Source of the DNA: Lactobacillus xujianguonis | GTDB lineage: Bacteria > Bacillota > Bacilli > Lactobacillales > Lactobacillaceae | Direction: 5' to 3' | DNA: 56,210 bases | Assembly (NCBI RefSeq): GCF_004009905.1 | Contig: NZ_ML136884.1 | Coordinates: 1 to 56,210, forward strand | Part shown: positions 1 to 8,237 of the stretch, one piece after another | How the letters are laid out: every line of letters starts with the position of its first letter | Position numbering within the stretch: the first letter of the stretch is position 1 | Position numbers and translations under genes: made by a program | Notes under the pieces: model-generated | What the model saw: the letters and a program-made list of their open reading frames with translations, nothing else | What the model was told of the DNA's origin: nothing | The model's database searches: none

Positions 1-727
1 CAAGAACTTTTGCTCTAGCAGCTTTTCTTTAAGCAATTGATAAAGCGGCTCTAAGTAGTATTCTGTGGATTTAGTCTGCCAGTTAATAATATCTTGGCGC
101 GTCACTGGCAGCCCCATTTTTTGCCAGTCGCTTTCTTGACGATAAGCTAGCAGTTTCAATTCATACTTTTGATAGAGAGTATGAGCAATGATTGAAGCTG
201 AGCCGTAACTGTGAGCTAGCGGTGCTTTAGGTACCGGAGCCTTGACAATCTTGTCACTTTCATTGCTTAAGCTGCAGTGCTTACATTTATAAGCATGCTG
301 GACATGATCCAGATGTTTGATTTGTGCTGGAATAAACAGCAGCTCTTGACGAACTGATCAAGAGCCAATTTCCTTCATTTCCTTTTGGCAGTCAGGACAA
401 AGCAGATCTTTGCCAGTTAACTGGTGGTGAACTTTTTCGCTGGTAAAAGCTTCTAAGATATTAGCTCTCTTTGCTTTGTGTTTTCTTCTGTGATAAGTGA
501 TTTCTGCAGTTTCAACAGGGAAGATCCTCATCTTCGTCACTATTAGAATTCTCTTCATCAAATAAACTGATTTGTCCTGATAAAGGAGTTTGTTCTGATG
601 ATTTGCCGTAAAGCTTTTGTGTTAAATAGGCTACTTGTTCACGCAAAAGGGAGATCTCTTCATTTAAGTTATTAATTGTGGTCATTAAGCCTTGAATGAT
701 TTCATCTTTGGTTTCAGTCTTAGTCAT
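1..727 (-). pseudogene. tnpC: IS66 transposase (TnpC), frameshift plus nonsense, partial
   Basis: Start chosen at 727 (MTKTETKDE) behind a GGGAG ribosome site. The N-terminal part has the IS66 leucine-zipper-like helix (LREQVAYLTQKLYGKSSEQ), then the acidic stretch. At the GGG run 518-520 one extra base shifts the frame: the expected DLPVETAEITYHRRKH is split into DLPC-stop and a second frame. That second frame then meets TGA at 358-360 (KEIGS-stop-SVRQELL) and stays open to base 1, with zinc-finger-like cysteines (CPDC, CKHC) and the start of the DDE region. Two independent lesions make this a pseudogene. The C-terminal catalytic half is outside the window. Confidence 0.93.
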
Positions 728-783
728 TAGGATCTCCCTCTCGTTTTTGGATAATTTAAAGCATACCAGAAACGCACGCAAAA

Positions 784-1131
784 TCAATAGAAATTGCGTG
801 CGTGCGTTGTTTTTATTTTTGGCTCAATACAGAAGCCTTTCATTAGCCAGTCTACTTGTTCTGGTGATAAGGCTCTAACTTCGTCCTGATTGTTCGGCCA
901 GCTCATCTTGCCATTTTCGAATCTCTTATATAAGAGCCAATAACCTTGACCATCCCAATATAAAGCTTTAAAGCGATCGCGACTGCCGCCACAGAAGATA
1001 AATACCTGACCGGCAAAGGGATCTAAATCAAATTTATCTTTAACTATGGCGGCCAAGCCATCGATTCCGCGCCTCATGTCAGTTCGACCACAAACAACAT
1101 AGACCTGTCCTAGGTCATAGAGGTTAATCAT
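784..1131 (-). CDS. tnpB: IS66 Orf2 accessory protein TnpB
   Basis: Encodes 115 residues that match the IS66 Orf2/TnpB family: an N-terminal INLYDLGQVYVVCGRTDMRRG segment, the GLAAIVKDKFDLDPFAGQVFIFC core, and the RFKALYWDGQGYWLLYKRF motif. Its role is needed for IS66 transposition, but the biochemical function is not known. The ATG overlaps the stop of the upstream tnpA-like ORF as ATGA, which indicates translational coupling. Length and motifs look intact although the neighbouring tnpC is broken. Confidence 0.93.
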   Translation of the reverse strand: MINLYDLGQVYVVCGRTDMRRGIDGLAAIVKDKFDLDPFAGQVFIFCGGSRDRFKALYWDGQGYWLLYKRFENGKMSWPNNQDEVRALSPEQVDWLMKGFCIEPKIKTTHARNFY

Positions 1132-1304
1132 GATAAAACCTTACTCAAAATCTTGTTCAGGATATCAGGATCAAGGGAACTATATAGAGTGAGCTCAAGA
1201 TTATTCTTTTTTAAGCTGAGCATCAAGTTATTGCGTGGTGGACGTGTCTTTTTAGGCTTTTGTGGATGATCTAGAGCCACAATTGGCTGCTTCTTTTCAA
1301 GCAT
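1128..1304 (-). CDS. tnpA: IS66 Orf1-like small protein TnpA
   Basis: A 58-residue ORF starting MLEKKQPIVALDHP behind a strong AAGGAGG ribosome site at 1312-1318. It is rich in Lys, Pro and Arg in its first 25 residues. The stop TGA overlaps the tnpB ATG (ATGA at 1128-1131). Position and coupling are those of the first gene of IS66 elements, which is often short and poorly conserved in lactobacilli. Function in transposition is inferred from position only. Confidence 0.75.
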   Translation of the reverse strand: MLEKKQPIVALDHPQKPKKTRPPRNNLMLSLKKNNLELTLYSSLDPDILNKILSKVLS

Positions 1305-1382
1305 ATTCTTTGCCTCCTTAAGTCTATGAGATAAGAATAGCCGAAAAATGGGAGCTAAGAAAGATACTTCAGTTTTTTACGC

Positions 1383-1472
1383 TTACTTTTCAAGTAAGTC
1401 CTTAGCATCTTCAATTGCTAATTTGTGAGTACCAAAACTTAATTTCATTTCATCTTTCAAAGCTTCTAACAT
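1383..1472 (-). pseudogene. Tiny ORF interrupted by the IS66 end
   Basis: A 29-codon ORF starts with MLEALKDEMK behind a GAAGG ribosome site. A plausible promoter lies upstream (TTCACA, 17-bp gap, TATTAT near 1515-1545). The reading frame runs into the IS66 terminus at 1386 and its TAA (1383-1385) is built from IS bases. This suggests a small gene cut by the insertion; the missing part would lie beyond the other IS end. The product is not recognised. Confidence 0.45.
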
Positions 1473-1786
1473 TTTAATTACCTTCTTTTTTAATTCCTTA
1501 TCATTTCTCTTTGCACTTATATAATAATACGATTTATTTGTTGTGTGAAGCTAAGAATCGTTGATATAACAGTGTTTTTAGATATCTATACGATTATATA
1601 AAATAACGCATTTTTCATTGCTATCATATTTATTTCTATCTTTATATACAATCAAAAGCTTCAAAGTATATAACATAAAGGTCAAAAAATCGATAAGATT
1701 TATACTTTGAATCGAACTTTGATCAAAAAAATGACAAAAAATTTTTTTAATTTTTTATTTTTCTATCTCTGTATAGAATATAAACG
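1473..1786. other. AT-rich intergenic stretch, no gene seen
   Basis: This stretch is strongly AT-rich with A/T runs (for example 1726-1762). Apart from the likely promoter of the small ORF ending at 1383, no coding region, repeat or structured RNA could be supported. Confidence 0.5.
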
Positions 1787-1829
1787 AAAAGGCAGTAAAC
1801 AGCTTGTTATAGCTGTCTACTACCTTTTT
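1787..1829 (-). terminator. thrS terminator hairpin
   Basis: Imperfect inverted repeat GGTAGTAGACAGC / GCTGTTTACTGCC, read leftward after thrS. The stem is flanked by A and T runs, so it could stop transcription in both directions. Confidence 0.75.
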
Positions 1830-1851
1830 ACGTATTTCTAATTATATTTAA

Positions 1852-3789
1852 TTAGTTGTTTTCTCTTGAGTATGACTTAACATCGACATCAATTTCGTTG
1901 ATAAAGTCATCAAGACTCTTAGAAATTTCTTCATCAGTACCGTAACGACGTACGTTAACCTTGCCTGACTTCATTTCTTCATCACCTAATACCAAAGTGT
2001 AAGGTACCTTTTGAGTTTGTGATTCACGAATCTTGTAACCCATCTTTTCATTTCTGTCATCAACTTCTACTCTGAAGCCACGTTTAGCAAGTTCTACACG
2101 AACCTTTTCAGCGTATTCACCGTGAGCTTCATTGTTAACTGGAATAATTTCAGCTTGAACTGGAGCAAGCCAAGTTGGGAATGCACCCTTGTAAATTTCA
2201 GTTAAGTAAGCAATGAATCTTTCCATAGTACCAACAATACCACGGTGAATCATAACTGGACGGTGTTCTTCACCATCTTTACCGACATAAGTTAAGCCGA
2301 AACGATCTGGAAGCATGAAGTCAAGTTGGATAGTTGACATGGTTTCATCGTTACCCAAAGCAGTCTTAGTTTGAATATCAAGCTTTGGACCGTAGAAGGC
2401 AGCTTCACCTTCAGCTTCAACGTAGTCAAGGCCAAGGTCATCCATGGCACCCTTAAGCATCTTTTGTGACTTTTCCCACATTTCGTCATTTGCGAAGTAC
2501 TTGTCAGTGTTCTTAGGGTCACGGTATGAAAGTCTGAAGTAGTAATCAGTAATATCGAAGTCCTTGTAAACGTCCATGATCAACTTCAAGATCTTGGCAA
2601 ATTCAGTTTGAACTTGGTCAAGTGCTACGAAAGTGTGACCGTCGTTCAAGGTCATTTCACGTACACGTTGAAGACCTGACAAGGCACCTGATTTTTCATA
2701 TCTGTGCATCATCCCAAGTTCAGCAACCCGAAGTGGAAGATCACGGTATGAACGAATGTGGTGCTTGTAAATTTGAATGTGTGAAGGACAGTTCATTGGA
2801 CGAAGTTCAAGCATTTCGCCATCACCCATGTCCATTGGTGGGAACATGTCATCACGGTAGTGTGCCCAGTGACCTGAAGTCTTGTAAGCATCAAGGTTCA
2901 TCAATACTGGAGTGTAAACGTGTTGGTAACCATCGGCAACTTCACGGTCGATGATGTAACGTTCTACAACCCGGCGAATAGTAGCACCCTTTGGCATCCA
3001 GTAAGGAAGACCAGCACCAACCTTAGGATCAACGAAGAAGAGGTCAAGGTCACGACCGATAGTTCTGTGGTCGCGTTCCTTAATTTCTTGACGACGCTTA
3101 AGGTCAGCTTTCAAATCACTTTCCTTAAAGAAGGCAGTACCAAAGATTCTTTGAAGCATTGGGTTTGATGACTTACCTAACCAGTAAGCACCGGCTACTG
3201 ACAAAAGCTTGAAGTGCTTAATCTTACCAGTGTTTGGAAGAAGTGCATCAAAACCAAAGTCAACAAAGTCGCCAAGCTTGTAGGCATCAACAACATCGCC
3301 TTCTTCTTTAGCAAGAAGAGCGGTCTTGTATGGATCATCTTTGTATTCATCTTCAAGATCAGACTTAGAAACGCGAACGTGTTCAATCTTTTCACCGTTC
3401 TTGATGATCTTTTGCATTGCCTTTTCAAGTTTTGGTAATTCACCAACCTTGATTTGATCATCTTTATCAGTGTCAACATAGAAGCCGCCTTCGTCAGCAA
3501 CATGTTCACCTAAACGAAGAGCTGAATATTCACTCTTAGCAACTGCTTCGAAGACAAAAGCAGCACTAGCACGTAAAACGTCCAAGCCTTCTTCATCCTT
3601 GTCAGTTAAGATAGCAACTTCGCTATCTTCGTCAAGTTCATAATCAAGTGGTTCAACTTGACCATTAACCTTACCAGCAACTGCAGCTTTTCCAAGAGAA
3701 GTTGCAATCTTGTGCGCTAATTCAGCAATCGTTAAGCTTTCTTCAAAATCTTTCTTTGAGCCATCAGGCAAAGTGATTGAAAAACTCAT
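1852..3789 (-). CDS. thrS: Threonine-tRNA ligase
   Basis: A 645-residue class II synthetase charging tRNA-Thr in the cytoplasm. In order: TGS domain (about 1-62), tRNA-SAD editing domain (about 65-225), catalytic core (about 240-540) and C-terminal anticodon-binding domain. Motif 2 is seen in [18 protein letters not shown] and motif 3 in [15 protein letters not shown]. The zinc ligands Cys (RPMNCPSH) and the two His (NDGHTF, MIHRGI) are present. The length is that of full bacterial ThrS. A T-box leader lies upstream, so expression should respond to uncharged tRNA-Thr. It follows dnaI but has its own promoter. Confidence 0.98.
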   Translation of the reverse strand: MSFSITLPDGSKKDFEESLTIAELAHKIATSLGKAAVAGKVNGQVEPLDYELDEDSEVAILTDKDEEGLDVLRASAAFVFEAVAKSEYSALRLGEHVADEGGFYVDTDKDDQIKVGELPKLEKAMQKIIKNGEKIEHVRVSKSDLEDEYKDDPYKTALLAKEEGDVVDAYKLGDFVDFGFDALLPNTGKIKHFKLLSVAGAYWLGKSSNPMLQRIFGTAFFKESDLKADLKRRQEIKERDHRTIGRDLDLFFVDPKVGAGLPYWMPKGATIRRVVERYIIDREVADGYQHVYTPVLMNLDAYKTSGHWAHYRDDMFPPMDMGDGEMLELRPMNCPSHIQIYKHHIRSYRDLPLRVAELGMMHRYEKSGALSGLQRVREMTLNDGHTFVALDQVQTEFAKILKLIMDVYKDFDITDYYFRLSYRDPKNTDKYFANDEMWEKSQKMLKGAMDDLGLDYVEAEGEAAFYGPKLDIQTKTALGNDETMSTIQLDFMLPDRFGLTYVGKDGEEHRPVMIHRGIVGTMERFIAYLTEIYKGAFPTWLAPVQAEIIPVNNEAHGEYAEKVRVELAKRGFRVEVDDRNEKMGYKIRESQTQKVPYTLVLGDEEMKSGKVNVRRYGTDEEISKSLDDFINEIDVDVKSYSRENN

Positions 3790-3811
3790 AGTTTCCTCCA
3801 GAAAAAATATA

Positions 3812-4033
3812 ATAAAAAATCCCAGTGCAATACTGCACTGGGACGTTAATTAGCGTGGTTCCACCCAAAATTCAGACTAGCGTACGTCTAGCCTCTCTTA
3901 GGACTGATAATGGTGTCCAACCTAAATAATCTATTTTGGGGAAGAAAGAGTTGGGGTTCACTTCGCTGAAAAGCTTCCAGAACTAGGCCCTTCTCTCTGA
4001 ATGAAGTAAATCATGTCTCTTTCATTAACTGAT
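3812..4033 (-). promoter_or_regulatory. T-box riboswitch of thrS
   Basis: The minus strand contains the T-box bulge sequence TGGGTGGAACCACGCTA (3851-3867), followed by a terminator hairpin CCCAGTGCA-N4-TGCACTGGG (3821-3842) and a T run. Upstream AGAGAGAAGGGCC and the AAGTGAACC segment (about 3953-3961) fit Stem I. An ACC triplet at 3955-3957 is a candidate Thr specifier codon, but I could not confirm the fold. The leader ends just before the thrS ribosome site. Confidence 0.95.
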
Positions 4034-4061
4034 ATTATACGCCGTCCTAAATGCGAATCAA
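4034..4061 (-). promoter_or_regulatory. thrS promoter
   Basis: TTGATT (4056-4061), 16-bp gap, TATAAT (4034-4039), placed just ahead of the T-box leader and 3' of dnaI. Overlap with the very end of dnaI is avoided by a few bases. Confidence 0.75.
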
Positions 4062-4064
4062 GCC

Positions 4065-4970
4065 CTAATTTGAAAAATTTCGCCGATCGGGGCCAGAAAC
4101 GATCACTTCTTTTGCCAAGAACTTTACTCGTTGCATAAGCCGTGCTGCTTTGACGGGGTCAATAGCATTGCGCGTTTCTTCAAAGTGCTTTTGTAAATCT
4201 TTCATATCCATATTTGAAGAAAAGAAAGTTGGCAAAACATTGTCCATTCTAGCCTGCAAAATTACACCTAAGACGTCGTCTCTTGACCATTGACTTAAGC
4301 TTTCGGCACCAATGTCATCTAAGATTAAAACATCACAAGTTGATACTTTTCTAATCTCATCTTGCAAACTGTTATCGTGAAAATGGCTTGTTAAACCAGC
4401 GATAAAAGTTGGAACATGCAAAAAGACAACTGTCTTCCCCAAAGCAGCAACTTGGTTAGCCAGACCAGCTAACATGTAAGTCTTACCTACGCCAAATCCA
4501 CCTGAAAGATAGATTCCTTTTTGATGGGGATTTTTAGGATACTCTTTGAGAAATTTTTCAATTAAACCAAAGGCTTCTGAACGATTATCGTTAATATCAA
4601 TTTCACTTAACTTCACATCGTGTAAAGCTTCTGGCAAATCAATTAACTGTAAATGTTGTTTAGCTGAGCGGTCACGATCTTGTTCAACTTTAGCTGCGGT
4701 AGGTGCATAACGCACATCAATCGCATTAGTATTGATAAATAATTCTGGCTGATAACCGGCCATGACTTTATCAGGATTGCGCTTTTGCAGGTAAAATTCA
4801 TACAGGTTAGACATGCTTTTCTTTATCATTTCGTTATTAATTTGATTGTGATGTGCCTGTAAAAACTTTTGAATTTCAGGATCTTTTACTATTTCATCAC
4901 TGAGTCTAGTTTCAGTACCTAAATTTCTTTTTTTGACGATTTTTTTAATAACGTCTCCAATTTGTTGCAT
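4065..4970 (-). CDS. dnaI: Primosomal protein DnaI (helicase loader)
   Basis: A 301-residue AAA+ ATPase of the DnaC/DnaI type that loads the replicative helicase with DnaB and DnaD. Walker A is GGFGVGKT (157-164) and Walker B VLILDDIGAE (214-223). The N-terminal 130 residues form the helicase-interaction domain. In B. subtilis this domain was reported to bind zinc, but here there is no cysteine before residue 212, so a zinc site of that kind is unlikely. It sits 10 bp after dnaB in the polA-mutM-coaE-nrdR-dnaB-dnaI run. Confidence 0.96.
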   Translation of the reverse strand: MQQIGDVIKKIVKKRNLGTETRLSDEIVKDPEIQKFLQAHHNQINNEMIKKSMSNLYEFYLQKRNPDKVMAGYQPELFINTNAIDVRYAPTAAKVEQDRDRSAKQHLQLIDLPEALHDVKLSEIDINDNRSEAFGLIEKFLKEYPKNPHQKGIYLSGGFGVGKTYMLAGLANQVAALGKTVVFLHVPTFIAGLTSHFHDNSLQDEIRKVSTCDVLILDDIGAESLSQWSRDDVLGVILQARMDNVLPTFFSSNMDMKDLQKHFEETRNAIDPVKAARLMQRVKFLAKEVIVSGPDRRNFSN

Positions 4971-4980
4971 GATTTTTCAC

Positions 4981-6327
4981 CTACTTCATCCCGCTTTGGT
5001 CTTCCAAATTCTTGAAGAAGTTCTTTAAATCTTCAGAATTGACGCTTTTATCAACTGTGGCCTTCTTCTTGCTCCAATCAGTACCTTTCTCAACCCGCTT
5101 CTGTGGTTGATACCGTTGCTTAGTCCGGTTAAGAGCTCGCTTATCCCATTCATCAATATGATCGATCGCATCTTTAGAAGTCGTCACCTTATGCTGCAAC
5201 CAATCATTAGCAATCCGGTCGGCTAAGCGATTAGTGAGCACTGGACTATATTTCAAACAGGCATAGATCAAAACATTAATTAGATCTGATGGCAAGCCCC
5301 GTTGATTGCGTAAATTATAAATAATCCGCTTTTCATCAGCACTGGCATAGCCACCTTTTTCCTTCTTAATTTCATATAAAAATTGGGCTGGTGACTTGCT
5401 ATTTGCCGCTTGCAGTAATTGCTGCTTTTCTTGTGACAATCCGCGCGGCATTTGCACATTATGCGGCCGATTCTGCTCAATTTCTTGCTGCAGATCACGT
5501 CGAGCATGAATTGCACGGTAATTTTCTGCAATTAAGCGCGCAATAGCCTTCATGTCCAATTGGTTTGAGCCATGCAAGCTGGGCAAACTTTCATCAACAA
5601 ATTCTTGTTCATTCAAGCCATAGGTCTTCATCAAATTGCGAATCTGACTCTTATGCTGCTCAACTTCATTAGGATTAACCTGATACATGGTAAACTGCTG
5701 CTTTAAAAAGCCCCAGTTAATATGATCATCTTGATTAAGCTGGGCCCGGCCAACATCAGCTACTTGGTTTTCATTAGCAGCTTCTAAAACATCAGTTGAA
5801 GGACTAATTGCTTCATCATCTGGCAAACTGAAAACTTCTAAGAACGAAGCAGAAATGTCGCGGGCATTCTTAACTTGCTTTTGCGTCATCTTAGCCTTTT
5901 TAGCAAAATAATGGCTCAAGCGATGAAAGTCACTTTCACCAACTTTTTCTTTTAAAAGGCTAGCTAATAAAGCAGTTGAAAAGAACTCTTGGGCTGTCTG
6001 GACTTTTAACAAGCGAAAAACTAAAACCTTGGTCACTTCATTATCCACTAAGAAAGTCTGCACTAAGCCGACACCTTCCAGTTTATGCAAAGCCTGGAAA
6101 AAATCCTTCAAACTGCAGTCGAGTTGCTCTTGCAAAGCATAAATTCCACGTGCATCTGACAAAATTTCATACGGATCATAATCCTGAATCAAAGTTTGAT
6201 AAAAAGCCACAGCAATGGCTCCAACTAGCGGTTGATACAGCTTAATCAGAATCTCTTGATCTTGTGGAAAAAGTTCAATCTGATTGGCGACCAAAAAAGG
6301 CTGCTTGGGATTGGCTGTCTCAAACAT
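4981..6327 (-). CDS. dnaB: Replication initiation / membrane attachment protein DnaB (Gram-positive)
   Basis: A 448-residue protein of the Firmicute DnaB family. It is not the hexameric helicase; it works with DnaD and DnaI in helicase loading at oriC and in restart. The N-terminal half is winged-helix-like (IELFPQDQEILIKLYQPLVGAIAVAFYQ). The C-terminal part holds the DnaB/DnaD conserved region (PSDLINVLIYACLKYSPVL) followed by a basic linker. The ATG overlaps the nrdR stop by one base, and dnaI follows at 10 bp, indicating one operon. Confidence 0.93.
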   Translation of the reverse strand: MFETANPKQPFLVANQIELFPQDQEILIKLYQPLVGAIAVAFYQTLIQDYDPYEILSDARGIYALQEQLDCSLKDFFQALHKLEGVGLVQTFLVDNEVTKVLVFRLLKVQTAQEFFSTALLASLLKEKVGESDFHRLSHYFAKKAKMTQKQVKNARDISASFLEVFSLPDDEAISPSTDVLEAANENQVADVGRAQLNQDDHINWGFLKQQFTMYQVNPNEVEQHKSQIRNLMKTYGLNEQEFVDESLPSLHGSNQLDMKAIARLIAENYRAIHARRDLQQEIEQNRPHNVQMPRGLSQEKQQLLQAANSKSPAQFLYEIKKEKGGYASADEKRIIYNLRNQRGLPSDLINVLIYACLKYSPVLTNRLADRIANDWLQHKVTTSKDAIDHIDEWDKRALNRTKQRYQPQKRVEKGTDWSKKKATVDKSVNSEDLKNFFKNLEDQSGMK

Positions 6328-6797
6328 TAATTATTTTCCTTCCCGCGTTTAGCCATCATGTCTTCCATTGTCTTCATGAAGCTGGACATATCCTTAAATT
6401 CACGGTAAATAGAAGCAAAGCGAATATAAGCAACGTCATCAATGTTAGCTAAATCTTCCATGACAAAATCACCGATTTTCTTGGAGGTGATTTCACTGAC
6501 GCCTAGCTTTCTCACTTTGTTTTCCACATCGTCAACTAAGTGTTCAAATTGCTCACTGGTAATTGGACGCTTTTGACCTGCGGCCATCACTCCGTGCAAA
6601 ATCTTCTTACGATTGAATGGTTCACGGGTACCATCATTTTTAATTACTAATAGTGGCGCGGTTTCCACTCTTTCAAAAGTGGTAAAACGAAAGCCACAGT
6701 TTTCACATTCACGCCGCCGTCTGATAGCCCGGTTTTCATCACTTGGACGAGAATCGATTACCCGAGAGGCATTTTGATGACAATTTGGGCATTCCAT
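6327..6797 (-). CDS. nrdR: Transcriptional repressor NrdR
   Basis: A 156-residue repressor of ribonucleotide reductase genes that senses ATP/dATP. The N-terminal zinc ribbon has C3, C6, C31 and C34 (MECPNC, CENC), followed by an ATP-cone domain (about 48-138) starting VIKNDGTREPFNRKKI. Length and order are standard. It lies 2 bp after coaE and is coupled to dnaB, an arrangement common in bacilli. The C-terminal KRGKENN tail is charged and probably unstructured. Confidence 0.97.
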   Translation of the reverse strand: MECPNCHQNASRVIDSRPSDENRAIRRRRECENCGFRFTTFERVETAPLLVIKNDGTREPFNRKKILHGVMAAGQKRPITSEQFEHLVDDVENKVRKLGVSEITSKKIGDFVMEDLANIDDVAYIRFASIYREFKDMSSFMKTMEDMMAKRGKENN

Positions 6798-6799
6798 AA

Positions 6800-7402
6800 T
6801 TAAACCTCAGCTTCTATCTTCAACAAAACTTCTTCTAATTTACTCTTTAATTCTTCTATTGTACCAGTATTAAACACAACATAGTTAGCTTGAGCAATTT
6901 TTTTCGTTAATGGCATTTGACTATTAATTCGCGCCAAAGCTTGGTCTTGACTCAAATTATTGCGGGCCATCAAGCGTTTCAGTTGTAATTCTGCTGGCAA
7001 GGCAATCACTAAGACTTGGTCACAATACTCTTGCCCGCCACTTTCATAAAGAGTCGGCGCATCCACTACTATTAGTGGAACTTGGGCTTTTTTGGCAGCA
7101 GCGATTCTTTCTTGAATTTTGCGGTAAATCCACTTATGCGTTAGCTGATTCAAGCGCGCTAATTCTTGAGGATTATTGAATACTAGCTGTCCTAGTTTTT
7201 TTCGATCAATACTGTGATCTGCCTTTAAATAGGCTGGGCCAAAGACATCTTTGATCTCCTGCCATAAGACCTCACCCGGCTCCATCAACTGATGCGCCAG
7301 GAGGTCACAATCAATAATCGGAATTTGCTTTTTTTGAAAAAATTTATCAGCGGTGCTCTTACCAGTGGCGATCCCACCTGTTAATCCTAACACTAGTGTC
7401 AT
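6800..7402 (-). CDS. coaE: Dephospho-CoA kinase
   Basis: Last step of CoA synthesis: phosphorylates dephospho-CoA at the ribose 3' position. The start is set at 7402 because its ATG overlaps the mutM stop (TAATG), giving 200 residues beginning MTLVLGLTGG; a longer upstream ORF has no ribosome site and runs inside mutM. The P-loop GLTGGIATGKST covers residues 6-17. The lid and substrate parts (DCDLLAHQLMEPG, VVDAPTLYESG) are present. Member of the mutM-coaE-nrdR operon. Confidence 0.96.
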   Translation of the reverse strand: MTLVLGLTGGIATGKSTADKFFQKKQIPIIDCDLLAHQLMEPGEVLWQEIKDVFGPAYLKADHSIDRKKLGQLVFNNPQELARLNQLTHKWIYRKIQERIAAAKKAQVPLIVVDAPTLYESGGQEYCDQVLVIALPAELQLKRLMARNNLSQDQALARINSQMPLTKKIAQANYVVFNTGTIEELKSKLEEVLLKIEAEV

Positions 7403-8229
7403 TAGTAACGTACCTGACAATGCGGACAAAAAGTAGTGCCACGCCCATTAACTTTAATCTTTTCAAACTTCGTGCCGCAGACTGGACAAGGCTCGCCCAC
7501 ATGCCCATAAACCTGCAATTTATTTTGAAAACCGCCAACTTCACCGTTAGCATCCAAATAAGTATGGACAGTCGTCCCGCGCAAACGAATGGCTTCGGCA
7601 ATAATTTGATTAATATTGTCGTGCAGTTCGCGCACCTTAGCGGCTGGGATCTTCTTGGCTACACTTAAGGGATGAATTTTAGTCCGCCATAAAACTTCAT
7701 CCACATAGATATTGCCTAAACCGGCCACAACTGTCTGATCAAGCAGCGTATTTTTAATATTCTTCTGCTTGCGGCTTAAGCCTTGCACTAAATAAGCAGC
7801 CGTAAATTCAGGACTATTTGGTTCATAACCTAATTTTCCAATTCCTGTTGTTTCGCGTTCGGTCCCGGTTAAAATTAGCTGCATCCGGCCAAATTTACGT
7901 ACGTCATTATAGCGCAGCGCTGTCCCATCCGTAAAAATAAATTCCACATGGTCGTGCTTGTCTTTAGGTGCATCCGGTGTTGTTAAATGATATTTACCTT
8001 CCATGCGCAAATGGGACACAATCGTTAAATCATCGCTTAATCTAATCAGTAAATATTTGGCATAGCGGTCAATGTCGAGCACCTTTTTACCTGGTAATTC
8101 ATTGACAAATTCTTGATGATCGGTAGCTACAATCTTGGGATACCATAACACAACTTTAGCAATTGTTTTTCCCTCAATTAAAGGAATCAAGGTTCTACGA
8201 ACTGTTTCAACTTCTGGCAGTTCTGGCAT
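7402..8229 (-). CDS. mutM: Formamidopyrimidine-DNA glycosylase
   Basis: A 275-residue Fpg/MutM base-excision enzyme that removes 8-oxoguanine and cleaves the abasic site. The catalytic N-terminus PELPEVETVRRTL (Pro2, Glu3 after Met removal) is intact. Lys57 region (KYLLIRL) and the H2TH part (LGNIYVDEVLW) are present. The C-terminal zinc finger is CPVCG...CPHC (about 247-270). It follows polA by 8 bp, a standard repair pairing, and overlaps coaE. Confidence 0.98.
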   Translation of the reverse strand: MPELPEVETVRRTLIPLIEGKTIAKVVLWYPKIVATDHQEFVNELPGKKVLDIDRYAKYLLIRLSDDLTIVSHLRMEGKYHLTTPDAPKDKHDHVEFIFTDGTALRYNDVRKFGRMQLILTGTERETTGIGKLGYEPNSPEFTAAYLVQGLSRKQKNIKNTLLDQTVVAGLGNIYVDEVLWRTKIHPLSVAKKIPAAKVRELHDNINQIIAEAIRLRGTTVHTYLDANGEVGGFQNKLQVYGHVGEPCPVCGTKFEKIKVNGRGTTFCPHCQVRY

Positions 8230-8237
8230 CTAATCAC

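Larger units (their letters stand above)
1..1386 (-). mobile_element. IS66-family insertion sequence, one end, truncated by window edge
   Basis: Read on the minus strand the element carries the three IS66 genes in the usual order: a short tnpA-like ORF, tnpB, then tnpC. The outer end is placed at 1386, where the minus strand begins GTAAGC, the typical start of an IS66 inverted repeat; this is inferred because the other end lies outside the window. The tnpC gene has a frameshift and a nonsense codon, so the copy looks defective for transposition on its own. It sits just 3' of a small truncated ORF, which takes its stop codon from the IS end. Confidence 0.9.

Noticed and set aside
1387..1394. 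8-bp target-site duplication of IS66
   Set aside because: The other end of the element is outside the window, so the duplication cannot be confirmed.
2622..3509. Several ORFs over 70 codons opposite or shifted to thrS
   Set aside because: They lie inside thrS, lack ribosome sites and domains, and reflect its biased codon use.
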